From Hymenobacter taeanensis (GTDB lineage Bacteria; Bacteroidota; Bacteroidia; Cytophagales; Hymenobacteraceae), in assembly GCF_013137895.1 (NCBI RefSeq), contig NZ_CP053538.1, forward strand, positions 247,501-311,500: a stretch of DNA of 64,000 nt, written 5' to 3'. Position numbers and translations under genes: made by a program. Below are positions 17,008-25,819 of the stretch, piece by piece. The notes under the pieces are model-generated. The model saw nothing but the letters and a program-made list of their open reading frames with translations, searched no databases and was not told the origin of the DNA. Within the stretch, counting starts at the first letter, position 1. Each line of letters opens with the position of its first letter.

Positions 17008-18015
17008 TTATGAGGCTTTTATTTGCAACACCAATTTACCAAACTGTAGGCCGTTAGCCATGCGGCTCATAGCGGCTTCTCCATCAGCAAATGGCAGTAC
17101 TTCATCTACGACCGGCACTATCTGATGCTGCTCAAAGAGACTAACCATTGCGGCGAAGTCCTGCTCAGTACCCATAGTAGAGCCTAGTATAGACAGCTGC
17201 TTCCAGAATATCTTGGCTGGAGGCACATCCTGCATGGCACCGGCCGTACCTCCATAAAACACGATGCGGCCACCAGGAGCAGCGGCATCCAGCAATTCAG
17301 AGAAGCCGGGCCCTACGGCGCTATCAATTATTACCTGGAATGCTCCGCCCGCTTGCTTCGTTAGCTCAGAGGCCCACTTTTCGGTTTTGTAGCTGATACC
17401 ACCTTTAGCCCCCAGGCCTATGGCTCTGCTTATTTTCTCCTGAGAGCCTGACGTTACCCATACCTCAGCGCCAATGGCCACTGCCATTTGCAGAGCCAGC
17501 AGGGCCACACCACCGCCAATGCCCGTAATGAGTACCCGCTCGCCGGGCTGTAAGCCCGCGCGCGTAAAGGCGGCCCGGTACGCGGTTACCCCTCCTAAGG
17601 GCAAGGCAGCGGCCTGTTCAAACGAAAGGTAGGTGGGCTTAGCCTGCACATAGCGGGCTGGTACGCTCACGTACTCCGCAAACGTGCCCTGATGCGGGAG
17701 GCCCAGAATGGTAAACTCACGGGCTTGCGCGGCGGGATTATTGCCCCAGTTGTGGCCGGGGTTGATAACCACTGCCTGTCCCTGCAACTCAGCGGGGGCC
17801 CCCTCTCCTACTGCTGTCACTATACCAGCCCCATCGGAACCCAGAATACTGGGAAATTTCAGGCCTGCGTACTGCCCCTTCTGAATCCAGACGTCGCGGT
17901 GATTAAGGGCGGCGGCGTAAAGTTGCACCAATACCTCGCCGGGACCAGGTGTGGGGGTGGCAACTTCCTGAAGCTGCAGGGGCTGATTGATGCCCTCAAG
18001 AACGAGTGCTTGCAT
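17008..18015 (-). CDS. zinc-free MDR-family NAD(P)H:quinone oxidoreductase-like dehydrogenase
   Basis: 335 aa of the medium-chain dehydrogenase/reductase fold: an N-terminal GroES-like domain (GEVLVQLYAAALNHRDVWIQKG, GSDGAGIVTAVGEG) and a Rossmann domain with VLITGIGGGVALLALQMA at about residues 160-177. The catalytic zinc Cys/His set is not conserved, which points to the quinone oxidoreductase/enoyl reductase branch. Substrate unknown. Probably cytoplasmic. Confidence 0.88.
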   Translation of the reverse strand: MQALVLEGINQPLQLQEVATPTPGPGEVLVQLYAAALNHRDVWIQKGQYAGLKFPSILGSDGAGIVTAVGEGAPAELQGQAVVINPGHNWGNNPAAQAREFTILGLPHQGTFAEYVSVPARYVQAKPTYLSFEQAAALPLGGVTAYRAAFTRAGLQPGERVLITGIGGGVALLALQMAVAIGAEVWVTSGSQEKISRAIGLGAKGGISYKTEKWASELTKQAGGAFQVIIDSAVGPGFSELLDAAAPGGRIVFYGGTAGAMQDVPPAKIFWKQLSILGSTMGTEQDFAAMVSLFEQHQIVPVVDEVLPFADGEAAMSRMANGLQFGKLVLQIKAS

Positions 18016-18137
18016 AGAGAAAAGCAGAATTAGCTGAGCGGCCAGAGCGGCCAGTAAGTAAAAGCGGGCTTACCGTTAAGCGCCGCTGAAAGTAGCAACA
18101 ACCCCACCGGGGGCCATTGGTTTGCTCGCGCACCGGG

Positions 18138-18542
18138 CTAGAGAAAGCGCTGCCGCAAGGCCGGAGTAGGCAACAGGCAAGCTTCCTGCTGTCCAAACCA
18201 CTGGTACCGGTGCCGGGCTACAAAGCGGTACGCCGCATCGCGCAGTGGCCTAGGCAGCACGCGAGCTATGTACAACCACCGCCAAGCGCCGCTTAGGTGC
18301 CGCATAATGCGCAGTACGGCCGAAGAATATGCGTAGGCCTGTCCTCCCTCTAGCAGCACCACTGTTTCGGGGGTAATGGCGGGCTGCAGGCCGTGCTGCC
18401 TTAGTAGTGCCTGGCCTACCTCTGACTGCAACGAAGCAAACTGAAAATACTGGTTTTTATCGCGGCCAATAACGAACTGGACGAAGCCATGGCAGAGGTT
18501 ACACACGCCATCAAACAAAATAATAGCCGAAGCACCAGACAT
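18138..18542 (-). CDS. DCC-family thiol-disulfide oxidoreductase (DUF393)
   Basis: 134 aa from the ATG at 18542; the longer open frame upstream has no family resemblance. The signature DGVCNLC gives Asp11-x2-Cys14-x2-Cys17, the DCC motif, followed by the usual FQFASLQSEVGQALL and YSSAVLRIMRHL segments. These are small predicted redox proteins whose substrates are unknown. It lies 122 bp upstream of the MDR gene on the same strand. Confidence 0.85.
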   Translation of the reverse strand: MSGASAIILFDGVCNLCHGFVQFVIGRDKNQYFQFASLQSEVGQALLRQHGLQPAITPETVVLLEGGQAYAYSSAVLRIMRHLSGAWRWLYIARVLPRPLRDAAYRFVARHRYQWFGQQEACLLPTPALRQRFL

Positions 18543-19160
18543 AAACGCTGTATACTGAGAAAAGAAATCAGCCCTTATACGAGCCGGAAGGCAAGAAGTA
18601 GCAACGGCAAATTTGAAGGCTTGCGGTGCAATTGCTACAGTAAAGTAGTGCCAGTTGAAGGGCCATTGACTGTTGCAGGATACTACTCCATTGGCACCGT
18701 TTGGTACACAAACATAGAGAAACTGATACCACTGGAATGTAGAGCCCGTTTGCATATGCTTTGCTCGTAACCGACCCGAAGAGGTAACTGATAGCAACAG
18801 GTTAAGCTCCCGGATTTATACGTAGTTGCACTGTTATTATTGATCTAAAAAACCGTATTTATTCAGGATATTTTTCGAAAATAACCAAGCTCTGTACCCG
18901 TATAGCCATAAAGCATCCCGATCCGTTTAAGTCTTTCTGAGTTATGAAGTGCTTGTTTACCGATTACCGCCATTCTGTGTACTTGACCTGCCGCTGAAGA
19001 GCACCTGCAGCTACAGATTCTACCACGCACTCCGCTGCTGGCTGCGCCACCCGCGTTGCTGGTTACAGCCCAGCCTCTTTGGTCGGGCTGTATTGCTTGT
19101 AGTACCTGTTCTTATCCACCACAGGCCAGCCAACTTATGGCTTGTTAACTTCTTCTGATT
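18543..19160. other. 618-bp intergenic stretch
   Basis: No convincing gene. The middle (about 18830-18900) is AT-rich with a near-palindrome TATTTTTCGAAAATA at 18870-18884 and probably holds divergent promoters. An open frame at 18949-19158 has a composition unlike the neighbours, no recognisable motif and no support as a gene. Confidence 0.4.
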
Positions 19161-19595
19161 ATGAATTCGAAACGCATGTACGTAATGCTGGCACTACTGG
19201 GCACCACCCTCACTGTAGGAGCTTGCAGCAGCAACAATCAAGGCGAAAACGCGGCCACGGCCGACGGTAGCACCTCCGATACCATGTCTACCTCTGGTAA
19301 CTCAAACGTGAACAGTGAGATGATGGAAAATGATGGGGGTGGCGATACTGGCGGCGCTAATGGTAGCAGCAAGTCGGGGGCTAGCACGGGCAGCACGGCT
19401 GGCGTAGGCGATGCCGCCGGCAACGGTAACCCCACCAGCGGCTCCAGCTCTACGGCAGGTGGCTCTACCACCATGGGCACTACCGGTGGGGCGGCTACCA
19501 CTACGGGCTCAGGCGGTACCACGGGCAGCACGAGCGGCAGCTCCGTTTCCGGCGGAACCACTTCAGGCACAACCAGTGGCACCACTACCCGTTAA
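19161..19595 (+). CDS. Ser/Thr/Gly-rich low-complexity lipoprotein
   Basis: 144 aa. The N terminus is a lipoprotein signal with lipobox TVGAC (Cys22). The remaining 120 residues are almost only Gly, Ser, Thr, Ala and Asn, in loose GTTSG/STGG repeats, with a short acidic patch (MMENDGGGD). Probably an outer-membrane-anchored, unstructured protein, perhaps O-glycosylated, but this is inference. Closed by a terminator. Confidence 0.75.
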   Translation: MNSKRMYVMLALLGTTLTVGACSSNNQGENAATADGSTSDTMSTSGNSNVNSEMMENDGGGDTGGANGSSKSGASTGSTAGVGDAAGNGNPTSGSSSTAGGSTTMGTTGGAATTTGSGGTTGSTSGSSVSGGTTSGTTSGTTTR

Positions 19596-19628
19596 GGCAA
19601 TTCTGAAGGTACCCATTGGATAGCTCAG

Positions 19629-19677
19629 AAGGCGGAATGGCCGACCATGAGTAGTGGTAGCGCCTTTCCGCCTTTTT
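19629..19677 (+). terminator. terminator after the Ser/Thr-rich lipoprotein
   Basis: A 9-bp stem AAGGCGGAA (19629-19637) with TTCCGCCTT (19666-19674), then a T run. It ends 28 bp before the start of the HTTM gene. Confidence 0.75.
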
Positions 19678-19705
19678 GTTTTTACTTACGCCCACCTGGC
19701 ACGGC

Positions 19706-21223
19706 ATGCTCCGGTTTCTCACGTTCCTTCGTCGTCCATTCGTTGTTGATCTGAGGGCCCTGGCCCTTTTGCGCGCTGCCGTAGCAGCGGTGGTTCTGCT
19801 TGACTTGGGGATCCGCAGCACCGATCTGGAGGCCTTTTACTCCAACATGGGCGTGCTGCCGCTTTCGGTGCTGTATGAGCATTTGTGGAACCCCTACGTT
19901 TTCTCATTGCACACCAGCAGTGGCCTCTGGCAGGTGGAGGCGGTGCTTTTCTTACTGGCGGCAGTAGCGGCTGTTGCCCTTCTGCTGGGCTATAAAACCA
20001 GGGTTGCCACTTTCATCTCGTGGCTGCTGCTGGTGTCTTTGCAAAACCGGAACCCCTTGATTCTGCAGGGCGGCGACGACCTTCTCCGGATGCTGCTGTT
20101 TTGGGGCTTCTTCCTGCCCTGGGGCCGGGTATATTCCCTCGATGCGCGCAAGCGCCCAGCTCCCGCCCAGCTTAGCTACTTCAGTGCCGCTACAGTGGCC
20201 TACATTGTGCAAATCTGCCTGGTGTATTGGTGCACAGCCTTGCTGAAAAGCAGCCCCGAGTGGAGCCGCGATGGAACTGCGCTGTATTACGCCCTGAGCC
20301 TTGACCAGGTGCTACTGCCCGGCGGACGGCTGATTTACCCATACCCAGAGCTGCTGCGGTTCCTGACGCTCGCTACCTACCGGCTGGAGTTGCTGTTGCC
20401 CTTTGTGCTCTTTATCCCGGTGGCAGTGCCGTGGTGGCGGATGCTGTTTGTGTTTGTGATGTATGGCTTTCACCTCGGCATCAGCCTAACGCTGTTCGTA
20501 GGCCTGTTTTTCCTCATCAATATGGCGTCGGTGTTGGGTCTGTTGCCGGCTTCGGCCATGGATTGGCTGGAGAAACACATAGTGCCGCGGGCACAGCAGC
20601 TGGGGCCCCGGGTGGCAACTCGGCTGGCACCGCTGCAGCCCCGCCTGGCCACCTGGCGGCAAGCAGTGCAGGTGCGCATACATACCTCGTGGGCAGTATC
20701 GGAGGGGTTGCGCAGGTGGCTGCGCACGCTGCGCGAGGGGCTGGTAGCTGGCCTGCTCGTGTACATATGCTGGTGGAACCTCGACTCAATTGTAACACCC
20801 CAATGGATGATGAAAGCCCCCTTGCGCTGGATTGGGTTCCTGACTCGGGTAGATCAGCACTGGGGCATGTTTGCGCCTTCGGTATTCAAAGATGACGGCT
20901 GGTACATTCTGGATGGCACCACCAAAGATGGCCGCCACGTAGACCTTAACCGCCATGGTGCGGCACTCACCTATGCCAAGCCGGCCTCGGTGGTGTCCCT
21001 ATTCAAAAATGACCGGTGGCGCAAGTACTCTGAAAACTACTTGTTCGTAGACAACAGCTACATGCGGCCTTACTACTGCAACTATCTGCTACGCATTTGG
21101 CACGAGAACCCGGCTAATCCGCCGCTGCAGCAGCTCGACGTCATCTACATGAAAGAAGTATCGCAACCCGATTACAAAGTTCCCCCGCCCAAGCCCGAGC
21201 TACTCTGTGGCTGCGCGCCATAG
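19706..21223 (+). CDS. HTTM-domain membrane protein (vitamin K-dependent gamma-carboxylase-like)
   Basis: 505 aa from the ATG at 19706; an in-frame TTG 10 codons earlier lies inside the terminator and is unlikely. The N-terminal ~300 residues contain several membrane segments with the HTTM features: YSNMGVLPLSVL near the first segments, LLGYKTRVATFISWLLLVSLQNRNPLILQGGDDLLRMLLFW and FHLGISLTLFVGLFFLINMASVLGLLP. The C-terminal ~150 residues are a soluble domain starting after one more membrane helix (VDQHWGMFAPSVFKDDGWY). Such proteins are common in Bacteroidota; the reaction is unknown, and carboxylase activity should not be assumed. Confidence 0.85.
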   Translation: MLRFLTFLRRPFVVDLRALALLRAAVAAVVLLDLGIRSTDLEAFYSNMGVLPLSVLYEHLWNPYVFSLHTSSGLWQVEAVLFLLAAVAAVALLLGYKTRVATFISWLLLVSLQNRNPLILQGGDDLLRMLLFWGFFLPWGRVYSLDARKRPAPAQLSYFSAATVAYIVQICLVYWCTALLKSSPEWSRDGTALYYALSLDQVLLPGGRLIYPYPELLRFLTLATYRLELLLPFVLFIPVAVPWWRMLFVFVMYGFHLGISLTLFVGLFFLINMASVLGLLPASAMDWLEKHIVPRAQQLGPRVATRLAPLQPRLATWRQAVQVRIHTSWAVSEGLRRWLRTLREGLVAGLLVYICWWNLDSIVTPQWMMKAPLRWIGFLTRVDQHWGMFAPSVFKDDGWYILDGTTKDGRHVDLNRHGAALTYAKPASVVSLFKNDRWRKYSENYLFVDNSYMRPYYCNYLLRIWHENPANPPLQQLDVIYMKEVSQPDYKVPPPKPELLCGCAP

Positions 21224-21296
21224 CCTCTAGTTGCCCTGTTTGCCCTGCCTCTGAAAACTTACTCAGCTCTCTTTTCTCACCTAACCCCGTTATCTA

Positions 21297-22289
21297 ATGA
21301 CTAACCACGCAAACCGCGCCAACACCCCCACCCGGTTCTATGTAGAGCCAGGTGTTTGGGGGCTGCGCAATGTATTTGTAAACCTGTTTTACGTGCGCAA
21401 CCCCGATGTTCCTACGGACCCGTGGGTGCTGGTAGATGCCGGCCTGCCGGGCTCGGGGCCCAAGATTCACCACCATGCGCAGGAACTCTTTGGGGCCGAT
21501 AACCCGCCGGCAGCCATTTTGCTCACCCACGGCCACTTTGATCATGTGGGTGGCCTACACTACCTGCTTGAGCAGTGGCCTGACGTGCCCGTGTACGCGC
21601 ACCCGCTGGAGCTGCCTTACCTAACGGGGCTCTCAGCTTACCCACCCCCAGACCCCACCGTGGGCGGCGGCGCCATGGCAGCCATGTCCTTCTTATACCC
21701 CAAAAGCCCCCTCGACCTCGGTGCCCGGGTGAAGGCCTTGCCGGATGATGGCTCGGTACCGTTTCTCGCGGGCTGGCGTTGGGTGTTCACGCCGGGCCAC
21801 GCCCCGGGTCACGTGTCGTTTTTCCGGGACGCAGACAAAATGCTACTGGCTGGTGATGCCTTCGTGACCACCAAGCAGGAGTCGGCGCTGGCGGTATGGG
21901 TGCAGAAGCAGGAGGTACACGGGCCGCCCATGTACTTCACCCCCGACTGGGAGCTGGCCCGGCAATCAGTGGAGCGGCTGGCGGGGCTGATGCCGCGAGT
22001 AGCCGCCACTGGCCACGGTATTCCGATGCGCGGTGAAGAACTCAGCCGCCAACTGACCGACCTGGTTGAAAACTTTGAGAAAAAGGCCGTGCCGCTGCAT
22101 GGGCGCTACGTAGGCCACCCCGCCCGTACCGATGAGCGAGGCGTGCAGTCAGTACCGCCCGCGGTGGCCCCACACATTCCGCTCTGGCTACTGGGGGCCG
22201 GCCTGGCGTTGGTAGGCGGCCTGCTATGGGCCAACCACCGAAACCAGCAGGACGAGGCAGATTACTATGACGAGGAAGAGTATGAGTAA
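21297..22289 (+). CDS. MBL-fold metallo-hydrolase with C-terminal membrane anchor
   Basis: 330 aa. The metal-binding motif THGHFDHVGG lies at about residues 75-84, followed by TPGHAPGHVSFF and LLAGDAFVT (remaining ligands) and ATGHGIPM. A hydrophobic segment near the C terminus (IPLWLLGAGLALVGGLLWAN) with an acidic tail suggests tethering to the inner membrane with the enzyme domain on one side. Broad hydrolase family (glyoxalase II-like); substrate unknown. It lies 73 bp after the HTTM gene and may be co-transcribed. Confidence 0.85.
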   Translation: MTNHANRANTPTRFYVEPGVWGLRNVFVNLFYVRNPDVPTDPWVLVDAGLPGSGPKIHHHAQELFGADNPPAAILLTHGHFDHVGGLHYLLEQWPDVPVYAHPLELPYLTGLSAYPPPDPTVGGGAMAAMSFLYPKSPLDLGARVKALPDDGSVPFLAGWRWVFTPGHAPGHVSFFRDADKMLLAGDAFVTTKQESALAVWVQKQEVHGPPMYFTPDWELARQSVERLAGLMPRVAATGHGIPMRGEELSRQLTDLVENFEKKAVPLHGRYVGHPARTDERGVQSVPPAVAPHIPLWLLGAGLALVGGLLWANHRNQQDEADYYDEEEYE

Positions 22290-22348
22290 CCGCCAGTAGC
22301 TGCACGCTGATTGTCGCACGCTTGCTACTGCATTCACACCCTGCTTTC

Positions 22349-22392
22349 ACCGCGCGGAGGCTCTGCAGTGCCTTACGCAGCCTCCGTGCGGT
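22349..22392 (+). promoter_or_regulatory. strong hairpin just before the RES gene
   Basis: ACCGCGCGGAGGCT (22349-22362) pairs with AGCCTCCGTGCGGT (22379-22392) over 14 bp with one G-U. It ends 6 nt before the first possible ATG of the RES gene and has no T run. It may end the upstream transcript, or hold down translation of the RES gene by covering its ribosome binding site. Confidence 0.5.
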
Positions 22393-22398
22393 TAGAGT

Positions 22399-23298
22399 AT
22401 GTTCCCTTTCTATATGGCTTCCACTCCCTCCAGCCCACCCACTGGGGCCCAGCCACTCAACCGCCAGCTGGCCTCCCTGCGCCACCTAGACCTGCGCAAG
22501 CATTCCATTGATGAGCTGGCTGAGCGCGTGCGGCAGCTACTGCAAGGGCAAACTATGCGCTGCTTAACTTTTGCGCCGGGCCTGGTTGTGTACCGCGGCA
22601 TCGTTACCAAACAACGTCCCCGCTATGTGCATGATGTATCGTACCCACCGGCAGAGCGAGTAGTACACGACCAACGGGCCAACCGGGAGGGCACCCCCAT
22701 GTTTTACTGCAGCGCCACCTGGCACCCGCCGTTTTTTGAGGCCGGCGTAGTACCCGGCGACCATATTGTAATCAGTCGTTGGCAAACAAAAAAGCCTCTG
22801 AGCATTGTCAGCTTTGGCTATGCCGATGTGTGCGTAGACGACCCACACACTGACCGCGACCAAGCCTTACGCTGGGCCCTGCAACAGCTCCCGGATGACG
22901 CCCGGGCTTTGGCGCAGTTCCTGACGGGTGCCTTTACGCGCACGGTGCACGATGATAACGCTCATCATTACCGACTCTCAATTGCCATTGCTGAAGCTTG
23001 CCAGCTGGGCACTGCCTTTGATGGGCTCCTGTACCCCTCGGCGGCCATGCCCAGCCCAGCTCATAACCTGGCCCTCCATCCTTCCTGCCTCGACGAGGAC
23101 AAGCTCACCCTACAATATGTAGAGCAGCTGCGCGTAAACCGGATTGAGACGGAAACCATTGACGTCTGCTCCATCAATATTGCGCGCGAAAGCAACGAAA
23201 CCGGCCAGCTGGAGTGGATGGAACGCCCCGGCAACTGGGTGCTGCGCGAAGGCGCTACCTGCTCAGACTTGTGCTACCAGAATGGCCAGTGGCAGTAA
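22399..23298 (+). CDS. RES-domain protein (possible NAD+-degrading fold)
   Basis: 299 aa if the ATG at 22399 is used; ATG at 22414 is also possible. The C-terminal two thirds match the RES layout by eye: Arg66 in VYRGI, Arg75-Tyr76 in RPRYVHDV, Arg96/Tyr103 in ANREGTPMFYCS, Glu114 in PFFEAG and Ser214 in DGLLYPSAAM. In Xre-RES toxin systems these residues form the NAD+-cleaving pocket. No Xre-type antitoxin gene lies on either side, so this may be a solitary RES enzyme, an orphan toxin or a housekeeping relative. The N-terminal ~55 residues are additional and unassigned. Confidence 0.68.
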   Translation: MFPFYMASTPSSPPTGAQPLNRQLASLRHLDLRKHSIDELAERVRQLLQGQTMRCLTFAPGLVVYRGIVTKQRPRYVHDVSYPPAERVVHDQRANREGTPMFYCSATWHPPFFEAGVVPGDHIVISRWQTKKPLSIVSFGYADVCVDDPHTDRDQALRWALQQLPDDARALAQFLTGAFTRTVHDDNAHHYRLSIAIAEACQLGTAFDGLLYPSAAMPSPAHNLALHPSCLDEDKLTLQYVEQLRVNRIETETIDVCSINIARESNETGQLEWMERPGNWVLREGATCSDLCYQNGQWQ

Positions 23299-23326
23299 GC
23301 TTTCTCCACTCTAAATACCTGCTACA

Positions 23327-24088
23327 CTAGGCCAGGTGCAGGTCACAGTACCAGAAACCCGCCGCAACTGGGTCAGGTGGTGCGGTGGTATCTGTAGTGG
23401 GTGGGCAGGTGCTTTGGCTGCTGGCAGGGGCCTGATAGGTACGGTGCACCAGCTCGCCGCGCTCAAACGGAATAGGGCTGCTGAAGTAAGGAGCGTCAAA
23501 CACAAAGCTGTGATACTCCCCATTTTCGCCGCAGGAGTCTACGCCCGCGGGCAAGTCGCGCAGGAACTCCTCGTTGAGGAGGCGGCCGCAGAAGCTTTGG
23601 TCGAGGTACCGGTCGTTTACGCACACCACTATCGCCCGGAAACCCAGTCCCAGGTAGTCGCGCAGCAATTCTTCGTTAGGCCTCTGCCAGAGCGGAAATA
23701 CTGCCTGCATGCCCACGCGAGCCAGCTGCTGCTCCCGGTACTGACGTAAATCGTCGAGGTAAATATCTCCGAATACGGAATGAGTTATGCCCTGCGCCCG
23801 CAACGGGGCCAGGGCCGCCTGCATTTGTGCCTCGTAGGTGCTCATGTCGGGCATTTCGGGGAGCAGGAGCTGGGTGAGCGGCAGGCCAATGCGCTGGGCC
23901 TGCGCTTCCAGCAGCTGCACGCGCACCCCATGCATAGACACCCGTTGATACTGCGCGTTTACGCTGGTTAACAACGCGTTGAGCTGCAACTCAGGGTTGC
24001 GCAAGGCGTGGTAGAGCGCCAGGGCGGAATCTTTGCCACCGCTCCAGTTCATGAGGGCCGGGGCCGGTACTTGTGAATGCATACGCAA
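23327..24088 (-). CDS. Dph6-like diphthine-ammonia ligase family ATPase
   Basis: 253 aa. The N-terminal PP-loop SGGKDS (residues 16-21) marks an adenine-nucleotide alpha hydrolase, and CGENGEYHSFVFD near the C terminus is the hallmark of the Dph6/ATP-PPase family. In eukaryotes Dph6 amidates diphthine on EF2; bacteria lack diphthamide, so the substrate here is unknown. It is convergent with the RES gene, with only 28 bp between stops. Confidence 0.83.
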   Translation of the reverse strand: MRMHSQVPAPALMNWSGGKDSALALYHALRNPELQLNALLTSVNAQYQRVSMHGVRVQLLEAQAQRIGLPLTQLLLPEMPDMSTYEAQMQAALAPLRAQGITHSVFGDIYLDDLRQYREQQLARVGMQAVFPLWQRPNEELLRDYLGLGFRAIVVCVNDRYLDQSFCGRLLNEEFLRDLPAGVDSCGENGEYHSFVFDAPYFSSPIPFERGELVHRTYQAPASSQSTCPPTTDTTAPPDPVAAGFWYCDLHLA

Positions 24089-24194
24089 TAGTACAACGGC
24101 CGCCCGGAGTTATCCGTGTAACTGAAACCCCCGGAGTCCCGTCTTACCTATATTCCCTTTCCTCTTCCTTGCATCTCATCCTATTCTTTCCCTT

Positions 24195-24527
24195 ATGAAA
24201 CGCGCTCTTTTCCTTCTGCTGGCTACCGGCCTCTTTACTTCACTCACCGCCTGCGACTACAGAAACACCCCCGGCAAAGACCCACAAGTCAGCCAGGACT
24301 TTACTGTTTCTACGCCGGCCCGTGCCACCGAAACCAACCGCGACAGCATCAGCCATGGCGATGAGGCCTACACGCCCATCGGCAAAGGCTCCGCTCAAGA
24401 CCAGCAAACGTCGGCCCAGGCTGGCCTGGAGGGCTCACCCAGCAACCCTGGCTCACCGAATGTTACCGTTCCGGAAGGCAACTCAGAAGTACGAGGCACT
24501 GCCCGCAGCAGCCAGTCGGAGGAGTAA
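24195..24527 (+). CDS. small lipoprotein, hypothetical
   Basis: 110 aa with a lipoprotein signal ending in LTAC (Cys20). The mature part is hydrophilic, rich in Ser, Pro, Gly and Gln, without predicted structure. The family is not recognised. It is a single-gene unit ended by a strong terminator. Confidence 0.7.
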   Translation: MKRALFLLLATGLFTSLTACDYRNTPGKDPQVSQDFTVSTPARATETNRDSISHGDEAYTPIGKGSAQDQQTSAQAGLEGSPSNPGSPNVTVPEGNSEVRGTARSSQSEE

Positions 24528-24540
24528 TTTACCGCCACCT

Positions 24541-24576
24541 AAAAAGCCCCGTAGCACGTATGCTGCGGGGCTTTTT
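24541..24576. terminator. bidirectional terminator
   Basis: A 16-bp stem (24541-24556 with 24561-24576, one G-U) with five As on the left and five Ts on the right, between the convergent lipoprotein and DUF4126 genes. Confidence 0.9.
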
Positions 24577-24597
24577 GCGTGTTAGGGCTGGGCTGCG

Positions 24598-25107
24598 TTA
24601 GAGGGCCCACCGCCGGGGCTGAGGCTGCGCTACGTGGCTGCCCTTGGTGAGGGCCAGCCCAGTGCCCACCGTTAGTAGGTCTTCTAGGCCGCCTACTATA
24701 CCCCCGGGCAGCCCAGAGCTTTGAGTGGCTTGCTTGCGCAGGAAAAAGCTCAGGTAGCTGCCCGCTACGGCAGCCAGGCTGCCTAGCAATGCGCCATTAA
24801 GCAAGCTGCCGTGGTTCACCTTGTAGAGGGTAGCGCCAATCAAGGCACCCGAGGCAATACGCCCGGCCAAGACGCCTGGCGCAATTCTATCGGGCATTTG
24901 GGGCAGTTTATCGGCGGCCATCTCGCCAAGGGCCATTACTTTCAGGCCATTGGCTACCAGGGGCTTTTGCAGGTACCGCAACGGTGAGCCTTCGAGAGCC
25001 TGCGGATGGTATTTGAGAAGGTTGCTGCTCAGCAGCGCGGGGGCCGTCATGCTCCGGAAGCCCGCCAGGCCGCTCAGGCCAATGGTTTGCCAAAGATGTT
25101 TGCTCAT
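24598..25107 (-). CDS. DUF4126-family membrane protein
   Basis: 169 aa from the ATG at 25107, where the family start MSKHLWQTIGLSGLAGFRSMTAPALLSS is found; the open frame extends 16 codons further without resemblance. Gly- and Ala-rich hydrophobic segments (GVLAGRIASGALIGATLY, GALLGSLAAVAGSYLSFFL) suggest three or four membrane helices. Function unknown. It lies 89 bp downstream of the DoxX gene on the same strand. Confidence 0.7.
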   Translation of the reverse strand: MSKHLWQTIGLSGLAGFRSMTAPALLSSNLLKYHPQALEGSPLRYLQKPLVANGLKVMALGEMAADKLPQMPDRIAPGVLAGRIASGALIGATLYKVNHGSLLNGALLGSLAAVAGSYLSFFLRKQATQSSGLPGGIVGGLEDLLTVGTGLALTKGSHVAQPQPRRWAL

Positions 25108-25196
25108 GGGTACTAGAAGGAAGTCGATGGAAGAATAGTCTTTCCTTGAACGCAAGCCTTCTTTTAATGGCCGAAGCAGCCCGGCAGAATCTGTAG

Positions 25197-25616
25197 TTAG
25201 TGGCCTAGAGGCGCGTTAGAGCTAACGCGGTCGAGGCAGAGGCGGTTGTGCGGGCTGAGCAGAATGAGCCCCAGCACGAAAATACCGTATATCATTTGGG
25301 TGCCCACCGTGTCCCACTGCTCAAGCAGGGCACTGCCAAATACTAGGCTGGTAAGTACCAGCATGGCAGCCGTAAGAGCTGGGCGCGTAAACTGGCCCAG
25401 CAAGAGCAGCACACCAATGCCAGCTTCCGCAAACGGGAGCACCGTGGCAAAGGCCTCTACCAGCGGCGCCGGCAGCGGGGAGGCGGCAAACTGCTTCAGC
25501 AGCCCCGCCCGAAAGCCCGCCAGCTTAGGCAGCCGCACCAGCCCGTGCACCGTAAAATTGACACCCAACATCAGGCGGCCCAACACAAAGGCCAGCGCAG
25601 GAGTAGAAAGCTTCAT
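25197..25616 (-). CDS. DoxX-family membrane protein
   Basis: 139 aa from the ATG at 25616. Four hydrophobic helices with the DoxX pattern: LGRLMLGVNFTVHGLVRLPKLAGF near the N terminus and PFAEAGIGVLLLLGQFTRPAL in the middle. DoxX-like proteins are small inner-membrane proteins linked to quinone or redox-stress functions; the exact role is unknown. Confidence 0.82.
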   Translation of the reverse strand: MKLSTPALAFVLGRLMLGVNFTVHGLVRLPKLAGFRAGLLKQFAASPLPAPLVEAFATVLPFAEAGIGVLLLLGQFTRPALTAAMLVLTSLVFGSALLEQWDTVGTQMIYGIFVLGLILLSPHNRLCLDRVSSNAPLGH

Positions 25617-25819
25617 TAGACTATTTGTATAGAGGAGTTGATGCCTACGCACAGGCGGCCAGCACAGTTGACCCAGGCAATGCTAGGCCTCTACCCAGGC
25701 ACTACGGTTCCCCGCAGGCCGTGACATTCTTTTGTTTCAGCTGTTATCTACCCCTACCCTCGTATAAGCCTAGTAGCTTTTAAGAACTCGTTCTTTTCTC
25801 TAAACACCAACTATTTTTT

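Noticed and set aside
18949..19158. 69-codon frame in the 618-bp gap
   Set aside because: Cys/Trp/Arg-rich composition, no motif and no clear ribosome binding site; kept only as a note in the intergenic entry.
19676..19705. TTG start of the HTTM gene at 19676
   Set aside because: It lies inside the terminator of the previous gene; ATG at 19706 gives the natural N terminus.
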